Assembly: GCA_003427395.1 (NCBI GenBank) | Contig: BFEA01000319.1 | Coordinates: 1,399,260-1,436,942 of the forward strand | Direction: 5' to 3' | From: Chara braunii | Taxonomy: Eukaryota > Streptophyta > Charophyceae > Charales > Characeae | Length of the DNA: 37,683 bases | Shown here: positions 10,726 through 20,699 of the stretch, one piece after another | Layout of the letters: every line of letters starts with the position of its first letter | Numbering within the stretch: position 1 is the first letter of the stretch | Translations under genes and position numbers: made by a program | The notes under the pieces: generated by a model | Seen by the model: the letters and a program-made list of their open reading frames with translations, nothing else | Told to the model about the DNA's origin: nothing | Database searches by the model: none

Positions 10726-11373
10726 GCCGGGGCCTATTATGACACTTGCTCGACACGAAACTTCATTAGTCGCGCGTGCGTTGAGAGGCTACGGTTACAG
10801 GGGCAAGTGCAGCGCCTGAGTCGACCTCTGGAGTCGGCCTGTGCCAACAAACAACGCATGGTAGTTAATGACTACCTTAAAGACGTTGAGTGTTGTTTCC
10901 CGTACGTGGGAGGGGAACTGAGACATCGAGTCTCGTTCCTAGTCAGCGATGATCTCCAAATGGACATCTTGTTGGGTATGTACTATCTTTCGGTTGCTCA
11001 GCCCCAATTTGACTGGCACCGAAAAGTGGTCAAACACACTTTGCCCGGAGGGGGGACCGCCAGATTACGTAAGTTTAAGGCTAGTAGTCTGATCGAGTCC
11101 AACGGATGCATGTGTGCGGCCGTGTTCTATAATTATTATAAGCAAAATCCAAAGGAGGGTATGTACTTAGTTTATGTCTCTGCAGAGGGCGAGCCGGTGA
11201 AAATGCCACCAGAGATAGAGGGAGTCGTTGCTAAGTACCCTGATCTATTCGAAGAGTCGAAAGGGGTTGTTGAGAGGGAGGTCATCCATGCGATAGAAAT
11301 TATCCCAGGGTCTAGTATTCCGAAGGGTAGGATCTATCGGATGTCTCCAGCTGAGCTCAATGAGCTTCGCTGA
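10726..11373 (+). pseudogene. pol: Aspartic protease region of pol, inactive
   Basis: Just after the TAG at 10723 the frame reads AGAYYDTCSTRNFISRACVE. This aligns with the retroelement aspartic protease signature D-(S/T)-G-A-T-x-N-F-I-S. The catalytic Asp is codon 10741-10743, but the glycine after Thr is replaced by Cys (10747-10749), which should abolish activity. The later motif DDLQMDILLGMYYL matches the conserved C-terminal ILG(M/L)DWL block. The segment leads into the RT linker (PPEIEGVVAKYPDLFEE) and ends at an in-frame TGA at 11371, probably a CGA codon after a C-to-T change. Confidence 0.85.
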
Positions 11374-12567
11374 CAACTCAAGGAACTCATAGAGAAGGGT
11401 TGGATCCGGCCTAGTGTCTCCCCTTACGAATCGCCAGTATTATTTGTACGAAGAAGTGGGAAACGTTGAGGATGTGCATTGATTATAGGGGCCTTAATGC
11501 CATCACTGTGAAGAACGCAAAGCCCCTGCCGCGCATCGATGACTTGTTGGACCGAGTACAAGGGTGTCGGTACTTCAGTAAGATAGATGTGAAGTCCGGG
11601 TACCATCAGATTGCAATACGGCCGGAGGTTTTCAGACCAGGTACGGTCTGTACGAGTTTGTGGTGATGCCTTTCGGCCTTTGCAATGCTCCTGGCACCTT
11701 TCAACACACAATGAACAAGATTTTTCATGACTACTTATCTTCAGTAGGACTGTTGAGGAACATGTAGCCCACTTAGACAAAGTCCTTAGTCTCCTCAGGC
11801 AGCACCAGTTCAAGATTAACCGGGAGAAGTGCAAGTTTGGCTGCATTCAGATCTTGTACTTGGGTCGTGAGATTTCCGCGGAGAGATTGAAGCCCGATGA
11901 CGCGAAGGTGGCCAGCATTCGTGACTGGCCTCGTCCTCAGTCTGTGACTGAGATGAGGTTCTTCTTAGGGATGACAAGCTACTACCGCAATTTTGTCAAG
12001 AACTATAGCATAGTGGCCGCCCCTTTGACGGACCTGACACGCCTTGACACACCATGGGAGTGGACAAACAGGTGTGAAGCTGCTTGCAGACATCTGAAGC
12101 ATGCCGTCACTTATCATGAGGTCTTGAAACTGCTCCATCCTAACAAGCCATTTGGTGTGACCACGAATGCCAGCCAATATGGCATTGGTGTCATTCTTGC
12201 GCAGCAGGAGGGGAAAAAGTTAAGGCCGGTAGAGTACATGGCCAAAAAGATCCCCTCTCAGAAGTTGGCTAAGTCTACCTATGCGAAGGAACTCTACATG
12301 ATCTACAAAGCGTTGACTCACCGGAGGCATGACCTCCTTGGTCGCTTCTTCTACGTCAGGACTGATCATCAAACCCTGAGATGGATGAAGACTTAACTGG
12401 TACTCTCCGATGCCCTGAAGCGATGGATTGAAGTCATAGAGCAATATGACTTTGAGCCCCAGTACATCAAGGAGGAGTACAATAAGGTTGCTGATGCGCT
12501 GTCGCGTAGGCCAGACTTTCTCAGTGCACTGATCACTGAGTTTGGGCTTGCAGACGATGTTACTCAA
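11374..12567 (+). pseudogene. pol: Reverse transcriptase and RNase H region of pol, inactive
   Basis: RT blocks are seen in order: [20 protein letters not shown], then after a frameshift near 11460-11466 [16 protein letters not shown] and [16 protein letters not shown] (motif A Asp), then after a second shift [16 protein letters not shown] (motif B region). Motif C, the Y-x-D-D catalytic pair, is missing. The sequence jumps from FHDYL (about 11736) to IFSRTVEEH in another frame, implying a short deletion exactly over the active site. The connection and RNase H follow (RPVEYMAKK, AKELYMIYKAL, RTDHQTLRWM, NKVADALSR). The first RNase H Asp is Asn (12166-12168). A TAA interrupts at 12394. Confidence 0.93.
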
Positions 12568-12570
12568 TCC

Positions 12571-13589
12571 TTGGTTGAAGCCTATCGAGAGGATCTGTTC
12601 ATGTCAAAGATCATACGCAGACTCGAGGCAAAGGATAAAGCAACGTCTGACGAGTTTGAGTTGATCAATGGACTGTTGTTCCTTGAGAAGGTCGGGAATA
12701 AACGTTTGCGTGTTCCAAATCGGGAGTCTTTGCGTAGTTTATTTTTAGGCGAGTGTCATGATGCCACCGGACATTTTGGTTTTAAAAAGACAACAATAAA
12801 TCTATTGCGGCGTTTCTGGTGGCCCACGATGATGAAAGATGCCAAGCTGTACGTGGATACTTGTCAGGTTTGTTAGAGGGACAAGCCACGCACACAGGGC
12901 CCTCTTGGGCTCCTCAAGCCCCTTCCGATTCCGGAAAGCCCCGGTGAGAGCCTGTCCATGGACTTCATGGACACGCTGGTTACCAGCAAGAGTGGAATGA
13001 GACACATCTTTGTCATTGTGGACAGGTTTAGGGAGTACGCTAGGTTAGTTGCAATGCCTCAAACAGGAAAAACCGAGTACGTGATCAGATTATTCAAGGA
13101 AAACTGGGTAAGAGACTTCAGACTGCCGAAGTCTATTGTTAGTGACCGGGATGTTCGATTTACGAGAGAGTTGTGGAAGGCTGCAGCTGCAGAACAAGGC
13201 ACGCAGCTACAGATGACCTCCGGGAACCACCCAGAGGCAAATGGGCAAGCAAAGCAGCTGAATCGCGTTGTACAGCACCTGCTAAGGCACTACATCAAGC
13301 CCAATCAGGTGGACTGGGATGCGAAACTTGCTCTCATCGCCAGTCTGTATAACAATGTCGTTCACAGTGCAACAGGGCCGAGCCCCAACAGTTTGCTACT
13401 GACTTTTAAACCTAGACTGCCCTTAGATTTTCTACTACCTGAGAATCAGCCTTCTGCTGCACCAGGCACCGTAGAATTCGCTTATCGATATGATCGTCTG
13501 ATGCAACAAGCTGTAGAACAGATGCACAAGGCACAGGCGGCGATGATAGAATATGAGAACAAACAACGTCGCCCTTCTACCTTTCAGGT
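12571..13589 (+). pseudogene. pol: Integrase region of pol, inactive
   Basis: The zinc-binding N-terminus is seen as HDATGHFGFKKTTINLLRRF followed by DTCQVC, with a TAG at 12874 directly after it. The catalytic core has its first Asp in SMDFMD (12961-12963) and its second in VSDRDVRF (13144-13146). The third acidic residue is lost: in HPEANGQAKQLNR the expected Glu is Lys (13252-13254), explained by a single G-to-A change. Integrase would join element cDNA to host DNA, but the missing DDE glutamate and the stop rule this out here. Confidence 0.93.
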
Positions 13590-14072
13590 AGCGACAAAGT
13601 TTGGGTCAAGTCCTCAGAACTGGGACAGGAGCACGGGATCTCCCGCAAGCTCATGCCACAGTACTTTGGACCATGGGAGGTTCTCGATGTTGTCGAGGGT
13701 GATCCGGATGGGCCGTCATATGTAATCCGGATCCCAGGTCACCTTCGCGCTTACCCTGTCTTTCACGCCTCTAAACTTGCACCTTTTAGAGAAACTGATC
13801 AATTCCCTTCTCGTCGCTCAATGCTGCCCCCAACCATGGATGGAGAGGTCGACATCGATGACATCGTGGATCACAGGGAAATGCCAATTCCAAGACCAAC
13901 AGGCAGGGGACGTCCTCCAAAGCTGAAGCTGCAATATCGCGTTCGGTTCAGACATCACTCTGATCCTAACGAGGACAGATGGTTTACCCGGGAGGAACTG
14001 ATGCAGACCGCTCCACAGGCTGTCGCTCACTTTGAGAAGTTACTGCAGAAGGGAAAGCGCCAGATTGAGTAA
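13590..14072 (+). pseudogene. pol: Integrase C-terminus with chromodomain-like module
   Basis: A one-base shift near 13589 moves into a new frame that stays open to the TAA ending at 14072. It begins DKVWVKSSEL, then GPWEVLDVV and AYPVFHASKLAPF, the SH3-like GPY/F-type integrase tail. The last 70 residues (VDIDDIVDHREMPIP, a basic GRGRPPK linker, YRVRFRHHSDPNEDRWFTRE, VAHFEKLL) have the layout of a divergent chromodomain, including the V-D-x-I-V-D-H-R start and a W in the expected place. In chromoviruses this domain guides integration to chosen chromatin. The chromodomain call rests on pattern alone. Confidence 0.8.
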
Positions 14073-14101
14073 AGGAACTTCTCAGAGGACTGTCGAAGTA
14101 T

Positions 14102-14112
14102 GGAGGAGGGAA
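14102..14112 (+). other. Polypurine tract
   Basis: GGAGGAGGGAA directly abuts the TGCAAGG start of the 3' LTR, the position expected for plus-strand priming during reverse transcription. Confidence 0.85.
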
Positions 14113-15130
14113 TGCAAGGCATAAGGCCCCGACGAGCCCCTTTGGTCCCTGTAAGCAGCACTGTCGGCCGCCCTAAGTGAAGGCAGGCCTGACCAAGGCC
14201 AAGAGGCCTACTTTTCGGCCACCATGCATCTGGGGAAATTCAGGCAGTTGCACAGCGCCAGTTGGTTAAGAGCGCCCAGGCCCTGGCTGCCTTTTCGTAC
14301 GTAACCGAGGCAGGCCCTGGGCCGGATACAGAACATGGGCTAAACACAGGCTGCGGGCAGTTGGACACAGGCAACCGTCACAGGCCCTGGGCCTGATTCG
14401 TTTGGACCGGGGCTCAGCCTCTCGGGGCCTACCGGAAGCTTCTGGGCAGGGGCCCAGCACAGCCAGGGCACACGCAGCAGGCAGGCCACTTCCATTTAGG
14501 AAAGTGCCTTCCCCCGCATTTGGCATTCGGGCATTGGCTGCATGCTGCGCAAGCACTGCTGCGCTAAACGCTGGCCAGCGCTCGCGCGCTCACGGGCGAG
14601 CTGGATGAGCAGGCAGCCATAGCCGAGCTGCGCTGCATTATACTGGATGGGGCGCATGGTGGTCCTTGGGTGCATGTGGCATCTGTGAGTGGGGGATCGA
14701 GGTTGTGAGTGATACGAGAGACATACCTGGTGCTTGANCGCATGGTGGTCCTTGGGTGCATGTGGCATCTGTGAGTGGGGGATCGAGGTTGTGAGTGATA
14801 CGAGAGACATACCTGGTGCTTGAGGCGAACGGCATTGGCCGAGATCTGCTCGTACTTCGGGGAGCTGTTGATGTCACCAGCAGCATTGTAGATAGGCTAG
14901 ATAGGATCTGCCATTTGTAGTCTGGGCACAGAGCGCCAGATAGGATGTCGACATTGGTTCTTTGTTGTTGATGATGATACTATCCCAAAATTGTCACTTG
15001 GGAGCTTTTGCTGTGCTCTTATTGGTGAAACTCGTGTTACAATTCTGCTTCTGGTTCGAGGTCACGACTATCTGGTTTCATGTGTATGATGCTGCTTGGT
15101 TTTCGGAGTTCGCTATCGCTCATTTTCCTT
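14113..15130 (+). repeat. 3' LTR of the gypsy element
   Basis: It begins TGCAAGG immediately after the polypurine tract and matches the 5' LTR to ...CATTTTCCTT. The last three bases expected (GCA) are replaced by T/A-rich sequence, so the end is eroded or was lost at insertion. It is about 86 bp longer than the 5' LTR because of a direct duplication at 14653-14824. Confidence 0.93.
14653..14824. repeat. 86-bp exact-looking direct duplication with an N at the join
   Basis: The segment starting CGCATGGTGGTCCTTGGG at 14653 repeats from 14739, and the single ambiguous base at 14738 lies exactly at the junction. The 5' LTR has one copy. An assembly overlap error is the simplest explanation. Confidence 0.85.
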
Positions 15131-15150
15131 TTATATTATTTTATTTAAAA
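15131..15150. other. A/T-rich spacer between gypsy 3' LTR and solo LTR
   Basis: A 20-bp T/A-rich remnant ending in AAAA. It is probably the A/T-rich tail of the older minus-strand LINE fragment whose conserved 3' block lies at 16498-16572. Confidence 0.5.
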
Positions 15151-16485
15151 TGTTATGACCCTCGCCAATTTCGAGATACACATCAACCGGAAAGTACAAT
15201 GCCATCCAATTGCAAAAAGAAATGAATGAACTTGAGAGGAGAGAGAGAGAGGATTAGAAGAAGAAGAAGAAGTAAGAAAGAAGAAGAAGAAGATGTACAC
15301 CAGCAAAGACAATGACAAGGCTCTTCGTCTTCGCCCAACAATATCCGCCTCCTTATCTCCCCCTTCTCTTATTCATACAAGAAATAATAATACAATGTTG
15401 AATGACTGATCCAGAATCAATGTCCGAGTCCCTCTTCTACTGCAGGTATCACTTAAGGTCCACCATAGCCATGGCCGCCTCTCCCACTCTTCACTCTCAT
15501 AGGCCGAGGCTATGGCGGACTACTGGGCTCTGCTCAGATGCCCAAAGGACAACCCAAAGCAGCTATGGCTGCTCTAGCTCAGGCCGCCATGCCTGACCCT
15601 GCCCCGAAGCTTCTTGGTGTAGCTCTCCCCAGCTGGGGACTCCCTGCTGCAGCGCCCACCAAGGTGATGAAGATGGCTGCCACCATAGCCAGGTAAGTAC
15701 CCCTGGCGCTCCTCCCCTTTCCTTCCTTCTTCCTCCTTCTTCCTCCCTCGTGTCCTTCTCCTTCCTCCCCAGCAGCGCTGGTCCAGCTTAGCGCTGCTCC
15801 AGCCAGCGCTCCACCAGTGTGTCGCCAAACTTGCACACCGAAAAGGAGGCCGGACTCTCCGCCCGGCCAGAAGATATAGCGGCCTGCTTTGCCTCTTGGG
15901 CAGTAACTTCCAGGCCGCTCGGCCTCCCAAGCAACCGGTACCTCCCTTTCGGAGGGAAACATCATTGCAGACTCTGATATTGCCCGTTACAGGCCCTAGA
16001 CCCAGACTGGTTGGACTGATATCCACCTAGACCTACCTACAACTACTGGGCCTCTAAAAATGCCACTTTTGTCTTCTTCTGCTCGGCCTCCGGTACCTGC
16101 TCATCTACCCCTTCCAGGTGCGGTACCGGCCTACCCGCTACTTTAGTGTTTTTTCCCCGCTGCAACCCCTCAATGTCACGGCCACAGGTAAGTACCGGCC
16201 CTGAGGGCCCAACGAACGAGCATGTGCCCTGACGGGCCACACACATACTCGTGCCAACCAGCACTCAGACAGGCACAGTCACACACACACCCAGGCCAAC
16301 CAACACTCAGACAGGCATGGTCACACACACACTCAAGCCGTCCAGCACTCAGACAGACATGCAGTCCAGCAAACATGCACACACAGACTTAGTAGCAGGC
16401 GGGAAACTCAGCAGGGCATTCAGTCTATGGGCAAAACTCAGAAATCAGCTGTGTGTTTCAGTCCATGTATGGACGGGTCATCACA
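15151..16485. repeat. Solo LTR, family B, copy 1
   Basis: A 1335-bp element begins TGTTATGACCC and ends GGGTCATCACA, so the termini are 11-bp inverted repeats with one mismatch and the TG...CA form of an LTR. An inverted homologous copy occupies 29829-31136. AAAA lies directly on both sides (15147-15150 and 16486-16489), consistent with a 4-bp target duplication, although the A-rich setting makes that weak on its own. It carries no internal coding region or second LTR nearby, so it is read as a solo LTR left by recombination. Sense orientation is uncertain: the AATAATA-rich and CT/GA-rich stretch near 15240-15400 may be the transcribed-end side. Confidence 0.8.
16254..16380. repeat. 42-bp tandem repeat inside the solo LTR
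   Basis: Units at 16254, 16296 and 16338 share CAGCACTCAGACAGGCA followed by CACACACAC. The third is degenerate. The inverted LTR copy near 29930-29990 has fewer units, so copy number differs between LTRs. Confidence 0.75.
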
Positions 16486-16497
16486 AAAAAAAACAAC

Positions 16498-16572
16498 AGA
16501 ACCTTATGGTTCTGGCTCCTTATCCATTCTGGGGAGCATCAGTCCGGTTCCTTTTCCACCGGCAAGTCAGAA
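16498..16572 (-). repeat. LINE 3' block, copy 1 (fragment)
   Basis: On the minus strand this reads CTTGCCGGTGG ... GGAACCGGACTGATGC ... CCAGAACC-ATAA-GGTTCTG, the same block that ends the LINE at 17192-17270 and recurs at 32523-32596. The final GAACC/GGTTC arms form a small hairpin. The A/T tail was split by the solo LTR insertion. Confidence 0.75.
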
Positions 16573-16573
16573 G

Positions 16574-17069
16574 GGAATACAATAAAACTCACTGACCAGT
16601 TCAATATTTAAGAAAAAGTGATAAGGAAAAACTTTGAGTCGATTATCCACCTATTACCCAGTGTGATAGAATTCTCAAATACAAAATGTGAACGTCTTGA
16701 CATTATTTACCAAAATTTGAAATGGATTAAACTAGCTCTCCAAAAATTGGACACCATGTAGACTCGTTCACCAACCAGTAGGGTACCTTTGCGTTTTCAT
16801 ACTTAACAAGGTCGATAACTGCCTTGACTCTTCGATATCTTCTGCCAGGTGCCAGGCTATGAAGCTGGGAACTTTATCGGTCCAACAATTCTTGCGGATG
16901 TGACTCCAGACATGAAATGTTACAAGGTAGAAATTTACAGTTCCCATTTCTTTTTTCATTTTTCCCCTTAAAAGAGGGCGACCGCCTTTGGATATGATCA
17001 TGGAACTGACCGGCCCTAGGTAATCCACAATTGTAGTATTTTAGTATAATTTTACTCATCTGCTTCCAG
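16574..17069. other. Unassigned, probable retroposon body
   Basis: AT-rich sequence between the LINE 3' block and a tRNA-like head. No protein domain is visible. Confidence 0.4.
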
Positions 17070-17134
17070 TGAAGTTCGAGCTCAATTCTGTATTTCAACA
17101 GTTCAAGGGTGTACCAACTGAGCTACGCCAGTTG
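17070..17134 (-). repeat. tRNA-derived SINE head or tRNA pseudogene
   Basis: The minus strand contains GTAGCTCAGTTGGTAC (A box) and GAGCTCGAACTTC (B-box-like) at compressed spacing. It is truncated by, or forms the target of, the LINE that inserted at 17152. Confidence 0.5.
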
Positions 17135-17151
17135 GTACACTTCCCATTTCT
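17135..17151. repeat. Target-site duplication of LINE copy A (3' side)
   Basis: GTACACTTCCCATTTCT here is identical, 17 of 17, to 20722-20738. It directly abuts the T-tract that is the LINE's poly(A) tail on the minus strand. Confidence 0.93.
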
Positions 17152-17191
17152 TTTTTTTTTCTTTTTTTTTTCTTTTTCTTTTTTTTTTTTT

Positions 17192-17270
17192 AAACAGGCC
17201 CTTACGGTCCTGGCTCCATTTCCATTCTGGGGAGCATCAGTCCGGTTCCTATTCCACCGGCAAGTCAGAA
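17192..17270 (-). repeat. LINE 3' block, copy 2
   Basis: This 79-bp block precedes the poly(A) tail of LINE copy A. On the minus strand it runs CTTGCCGGTGGAATAGG ... CCAGGACCGTAAGGGCCTG, with GGACC/GGGCC as the weakened terminal hairpin. Two other copies are in the window. Confidence 0.85.
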
Positions 17271-17475
17271 TATAAGATTACATCATAATCACCCACGCTT
17301 CCTTCCATTCGGCCGAAGGACCCCTGACCAGCATTGATTGCTCCAAAAAATTGGAGGATTAACTGTCAGCTTGCCATTCCTCATCCTTTCCTCTCAGGTG
17401 TCCTGCAAAACCTGCCATATATGGCATGACTAAACAAGAAAAATGTAAAAACTGCCATTACTACAAATTGCCTTA

Positions 17476-17620
17476 AACCCTAAACCCTAGACCCTCGAGA
17501 AACTACCACAGGTACCCATTTTACCTATGCCATGCGATTCCTCATGGGATCTTCCAAAAAAATCTGCTGTTCCAAACCGTGTTTGTCCTAAATCTGTCCA
17601 AACCCTAAACCCTAGACCCT
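17476..17620 (-). repeat. Interstitial telomere-like repeats in LINE 3' region
   Basis: Two short stretches (about 17478-17495 and 17603-17621) read CCCTAAACCCTAGACCCTC on the plus strand, i.e. TTTAGGG units in the sense of the LINE. LINE copy B has similar motifs in its 3' region, so they appear to belong to the element. Confidence 0.75.
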
Positions 17621-17690
17621 CAATTATAAGTTTTATTTTGGATAAACATAACATCATCTAGCTTCAATTTTCTCACCCACCCTCTTATCC

Positions 17691-18722
17691 CTATGGTAAT
17701 TGTATTTCCTGTGTCACCCCCTGGACCCCCAAAGACGCCTCACCTCTCTCGTCCTTGAACCAATGAAAGGTCAGTCTCTGTCCCTCTATGGTCGCTTCTT
17801 TGCCCCTGGCCAATACCTTGTTCTGAAATTTCGTGTAAATAGCCTTCGCGTTTTCCGGGTTAACCAATGCTCGTATTCTCCTTCTCTGCCATTGAGCCCT
17901 AATATCTGTTTCCAATAGATTGTATAGTGTTGTTCTGGCTTCCATTCTAGTCATCGAATTTTTGCCAATCACCAGTTGACATCTCCTTTTCCAGATAGTC
18001 CATAATGTATACTGTCTCAATAGCGAAAAAATGAAATTTTCACTTTCCTTCCATTTCTTAGGTACTACCTTTCCTATGAGCAACAGTCTTGTGTTCCTTG
18101 GAAGGAAAACCTCCGTAGTACGTTCCCAAAGAGTACCAGCCATTTCCCATATATATTCGGCTTTCGAGCATCGAAGCAAGCAATGCATCAGCGTTTCAGG
18201 CACTTTCTGAGAGCACATGGTGCAGTCTTGGTTTGTTTCTTCCCTATGCTGTCTACTCCCTTTTTCATATAACCAGACGTTGACTGGGAGTGCCACATGG
18301 AATATAAGCCACTGCATACTCCGGACCTTGCCCAATCTGATAGCATGAAGGCTTGACCATGGTATTTTGTCCACCTGTTGTCTTGGTATGCCCACCCTTT
18401 TTTCCCATCTTCTCGCCAAAGGCCTATCCATTTGGTACGACCTTCTCCTGAGCCTATACCCCAATTTAGTCATATACTGAAGTATGTTAATTTTCTTGAC
18501 TAGTCGTGACGCACTTCCCCTGATGTTCCATGCCCATTCTACTGGATCCACCTCCAGATTCTGAATGTTGATCGTTGGGGCATATATTGTGAATTCGTCA
18601 TTCTCTATAACCCTAACCTTCCTCAAGAGATCCTTCTTGATGGTGATCGGCACTTTGGAGTCCTTATCCAAATGACTCACTGTGGTGCCTAGGGTCAGTA
18701 TTGTATACATATCCGCTTCCAC
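17691..18722 (-). pseudogene. LINE ORF2 C-terminal region with zf-RVT-type zinc motif (copy A)
   Basis: The 343-codon open segment aligns with the C-terminal part of plant LINE ORF2 proteins. It has NLEVDPVEWAWNIRG, then WLIFHVALPVNVWLYEKG, then CTMCSQKVPETLMHCLLRC with the C-x2-C and H-C-x3-C spacing of the zf-RVT domain, and LWTIWKRRCQLVIG. The domain is thought to help bind template RNA. The same landmarks occur in order in copy B (29.1-31.3 kb). The apparent Met start is not the true start: the frame is the remnant of one long ORF2. Confidence 0.9.
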
Positions 18723-19554
18723 CCACTGTTTAGCTGGTCCTACTTCTTAACCGATGCGAAAGGCTTGCTGAGGTTCGACACTATGGTACCAAGTTGCCCA
18801 GTCACCCCTTCCCCATTTGTATGGACCCCTCAATATCCTCGTCCACTCCTCCGGAATGGAGATTAACATGTTGTTCAGGTTTCTATTAGTCTATGACGCC
18901 CCTTCATTTCCTCCCTCAATTCTCTACCTGTTTTCCATCTTCCATTAGTTTCTGACCATAGATGTTTCACTTGCCATACTCCATGCTCCCACCAATTTCC
19001 CCACTTAGCATCTCTTACTGTTAGTGTGGTTTTCCTTGGGAATCCTTCAACCATGGATTACAAAATAACGGTTGCCTGAGTACTTCCTCCTTCGTCTTTG
19101 GTTGTCTTACTCTTGCAGGAAAGATTTATGTCCATATCTTAAGAATTTGGGCCCAATACGAATTCCTGATCATCCCATCTTCCCCCCCCCGCATTCCTTC
19201 TCTTCCCCTTTTGGCCCATCCTTTACAAAAAAAACAAAACATTCCTTCCATCTTAGGTGGAGTTTTATACTTAGCCATCCCCCGTATATGGTCTAATACC
19301 AGCAGAACCTACCAAAGATGGGGTTGTGTCAATAATTTGATAACCCATTTAGTTTGGAGTGCTTTGATCTACTGTCCCGGGTCGAGGATGCCCAATTCCC
19401 CCCGATCCTTTTTCCCAATAACCTGTTTCCATGCTACCTTAGAAATGTAATTCGTCTTAGTAGGGTTCGCTGTCCAGAGATAAGCTGCCGCCTCCCTCCT
19501 CAGCTTGTTTAATGATTAAATGGGAGGTGTGACAGGTGTCCATATTGTTCCTAC
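18723..19554 (-). pseudogene. Decayed LINE ORF2 linker (copy A)
   Basis: No long frame survives, but short conserved pieces can be read on the minus strand. One is YISKVAWKQVIGKK followed by LQTKWVIKLLTQ near 19320-19450, the ...W..V..PK..GGLG...N.ALL.KW stretch typical of LINE RT C-termini. The same piece is present in copy B at about 28240-28370. Several frameshifts and stops separate it from the flanking domains. Confidence 0.75.
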
Positions 19555-19863
19555 TTACCATAACATGGAGAAGATAGAAGCATTTAATACTAATGCTCTC
19601 CCAAATAGTGACGTATACGTTTCTGACCATAATAACATCTTAGCTAACATTTTTGTCATCTGCTCTTGTGCCATCGAGTGGTGAGGACCCGTATCTGCTA
19701 GCCTAATCCCCAAATATCTCAGTGGTTGATCCGATGACACCCATGCCATTCCCTCATAATTCGGTGGATGAGCTTGAATTTGATGGTCTACATCTGATAA
19801 CCACCACCCCACCGGTTTAGGCCAATTAATTTTCATTTCCGATGCCAGCTGAAAAGCAGCCAT
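19555..19863 (-). pseudogene. LINE RT thumb region (copy A)
   Basis: The segment KINWPKPVGWWL, then SDQPLRYLGIRLADTG and LLWSETYTSLFGRALVLNAS, matches the part of LINE RTs just after the catalytic palm (L.iN..Ks, YLGi.l, W....LS..GR). It overlaps the RT segment in a different frame, so a frameshift lies near 19835-19863. Confidence 0.85.
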
Positions 19864-20699
19864 CGCTCTCGTGAGGGCTTGGAAAGAGGAGTTTGTAGCC
19901 TAATTAAGACCGTCAAATCATCTGCAAATAGTATTGTTGTAGGCAGATGTATGACACGACCCTGTTGATCCGGTTCCATTATCAGACGATCTGTCGATGG
20001 GTCTTTCCTACGAAACGAAGCAATGGCCTCCATTATAAACAAGAAAATAGGGGCCGCCAGCGGGTCCCCTTGTCTAACCGATCTACTCATTTTATATCTT
20101 CCTGATAAATGACCATTGACTTGTACCTGAACATGTGCGTCATTGTACAACACCCGAATCCATTTGCGGAAGTTCGGCCCCACTCCCATCTTCTCCATGC
20201 ATTGTTGCAGAAAATTCCAATTAACCTGATTGTATGCCTTCTCAAAATAAAAAAAGAGAATTGTTGCGTTGATCCTCTTGTCCATAATATATCTGACCGA
20301 TTCCGATAAGGTCATAACATTATCCAATATAAATCTTCCCTGAATAAAACCTGTTTGATCTAGATGAAAAACTCTGTCTGTAATCCTTCTCAAACGATTA
20401 GCCAGGGCTTTGGCTACTATCTTATGGGTAAGAGTTAGAAGTGTAATCGGTCTATAGTTTCTGATATCCTTGGGGTCACCCTTTTTATATTGAAGAGTGA
20501 CAACTCCTGTGGCCAATTCCACCCCCAGACCTTCTTTTTGCCAAGCGTGATTAAGAAAGGCTTCGTATTCCCCTCCCAAGATGGGCCAAAACTCCAGCCA
20601 GAATTCTTTTGTAAGTCCATCCCTGCCTGGAGTCTTGTTAGGAGGCATACACTGCAATGCCTCCCTTAACTCTTCCTGAGTCAATGGAGCATCCAACAT
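19833..20699 (-). pseudogene. LINE reverse transcriptase domain (copy A), inactive
   Basis: The 288-codon frame carries the LINE RT blocks in order: PNKTPGRDGLTKEFW, YKKGDPKDIRNYRPITLLT, ANRLRRI, QTGFIQGRFILDN, motif A as FFYFEKAYNQVNW, the RQGDPLAAPIFLF block and motif C as LFADDLTVLI. The motif A catalytic Asp (F-D-F-E-K-A-Y-D in family members) is replaced by Tyr and the downstream D by N, so the enzyme is dead although F-A-D-D is intact. The frame begins at the first RT block, which fits 5' truncation at 20721. Confidence 0.95.

Larger units (their letters stand above)
6356..15130 (+). mobile_element. Ty3/gypsy LTR retrotransposon, nearly complete, inactive
   Basis: All structural parts are present in order: 5' LTR (6356-7289), PBS (7293), long leader, gag, zinc knuckle, protease, RT, RNase H, integrase, chromodomain-like C-terminus, polypurine tract (14102-14112) and 3' LTR (14113-15130). 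The RT-RNaseH-integrase order defines the Ty3/gypsy class, and the C-terminal module suggests a chromovirus. The LTRs differ at roughly 4-5% of sites by eye, so the insertion is not recent. Coding capacity is lost through stops at 9391, 10723, 11371, 12394 and 12874, several frameshifts, a deletion across the RT active site, and substitutions in protease, RNase H and integrase. Both flanks are T/A-rich, so the 5-bp target duplication could not be resolved. Confidence 0.95.

Noticed and set aside
6356-15150. Target-site duplication of the gypsy element
   Set aside because: Both flanks are T/A-rich and the 3' LTR end is eroded, so any short match is indistinguishable from chance.
15402-16264. 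Protein-coding frames in the solo LTR, including GT-AG-like splice donors (CAGGTAAGTA)
   Set aside because: The frames are not preserved between the two LTR copies, and no domain is recognisable.
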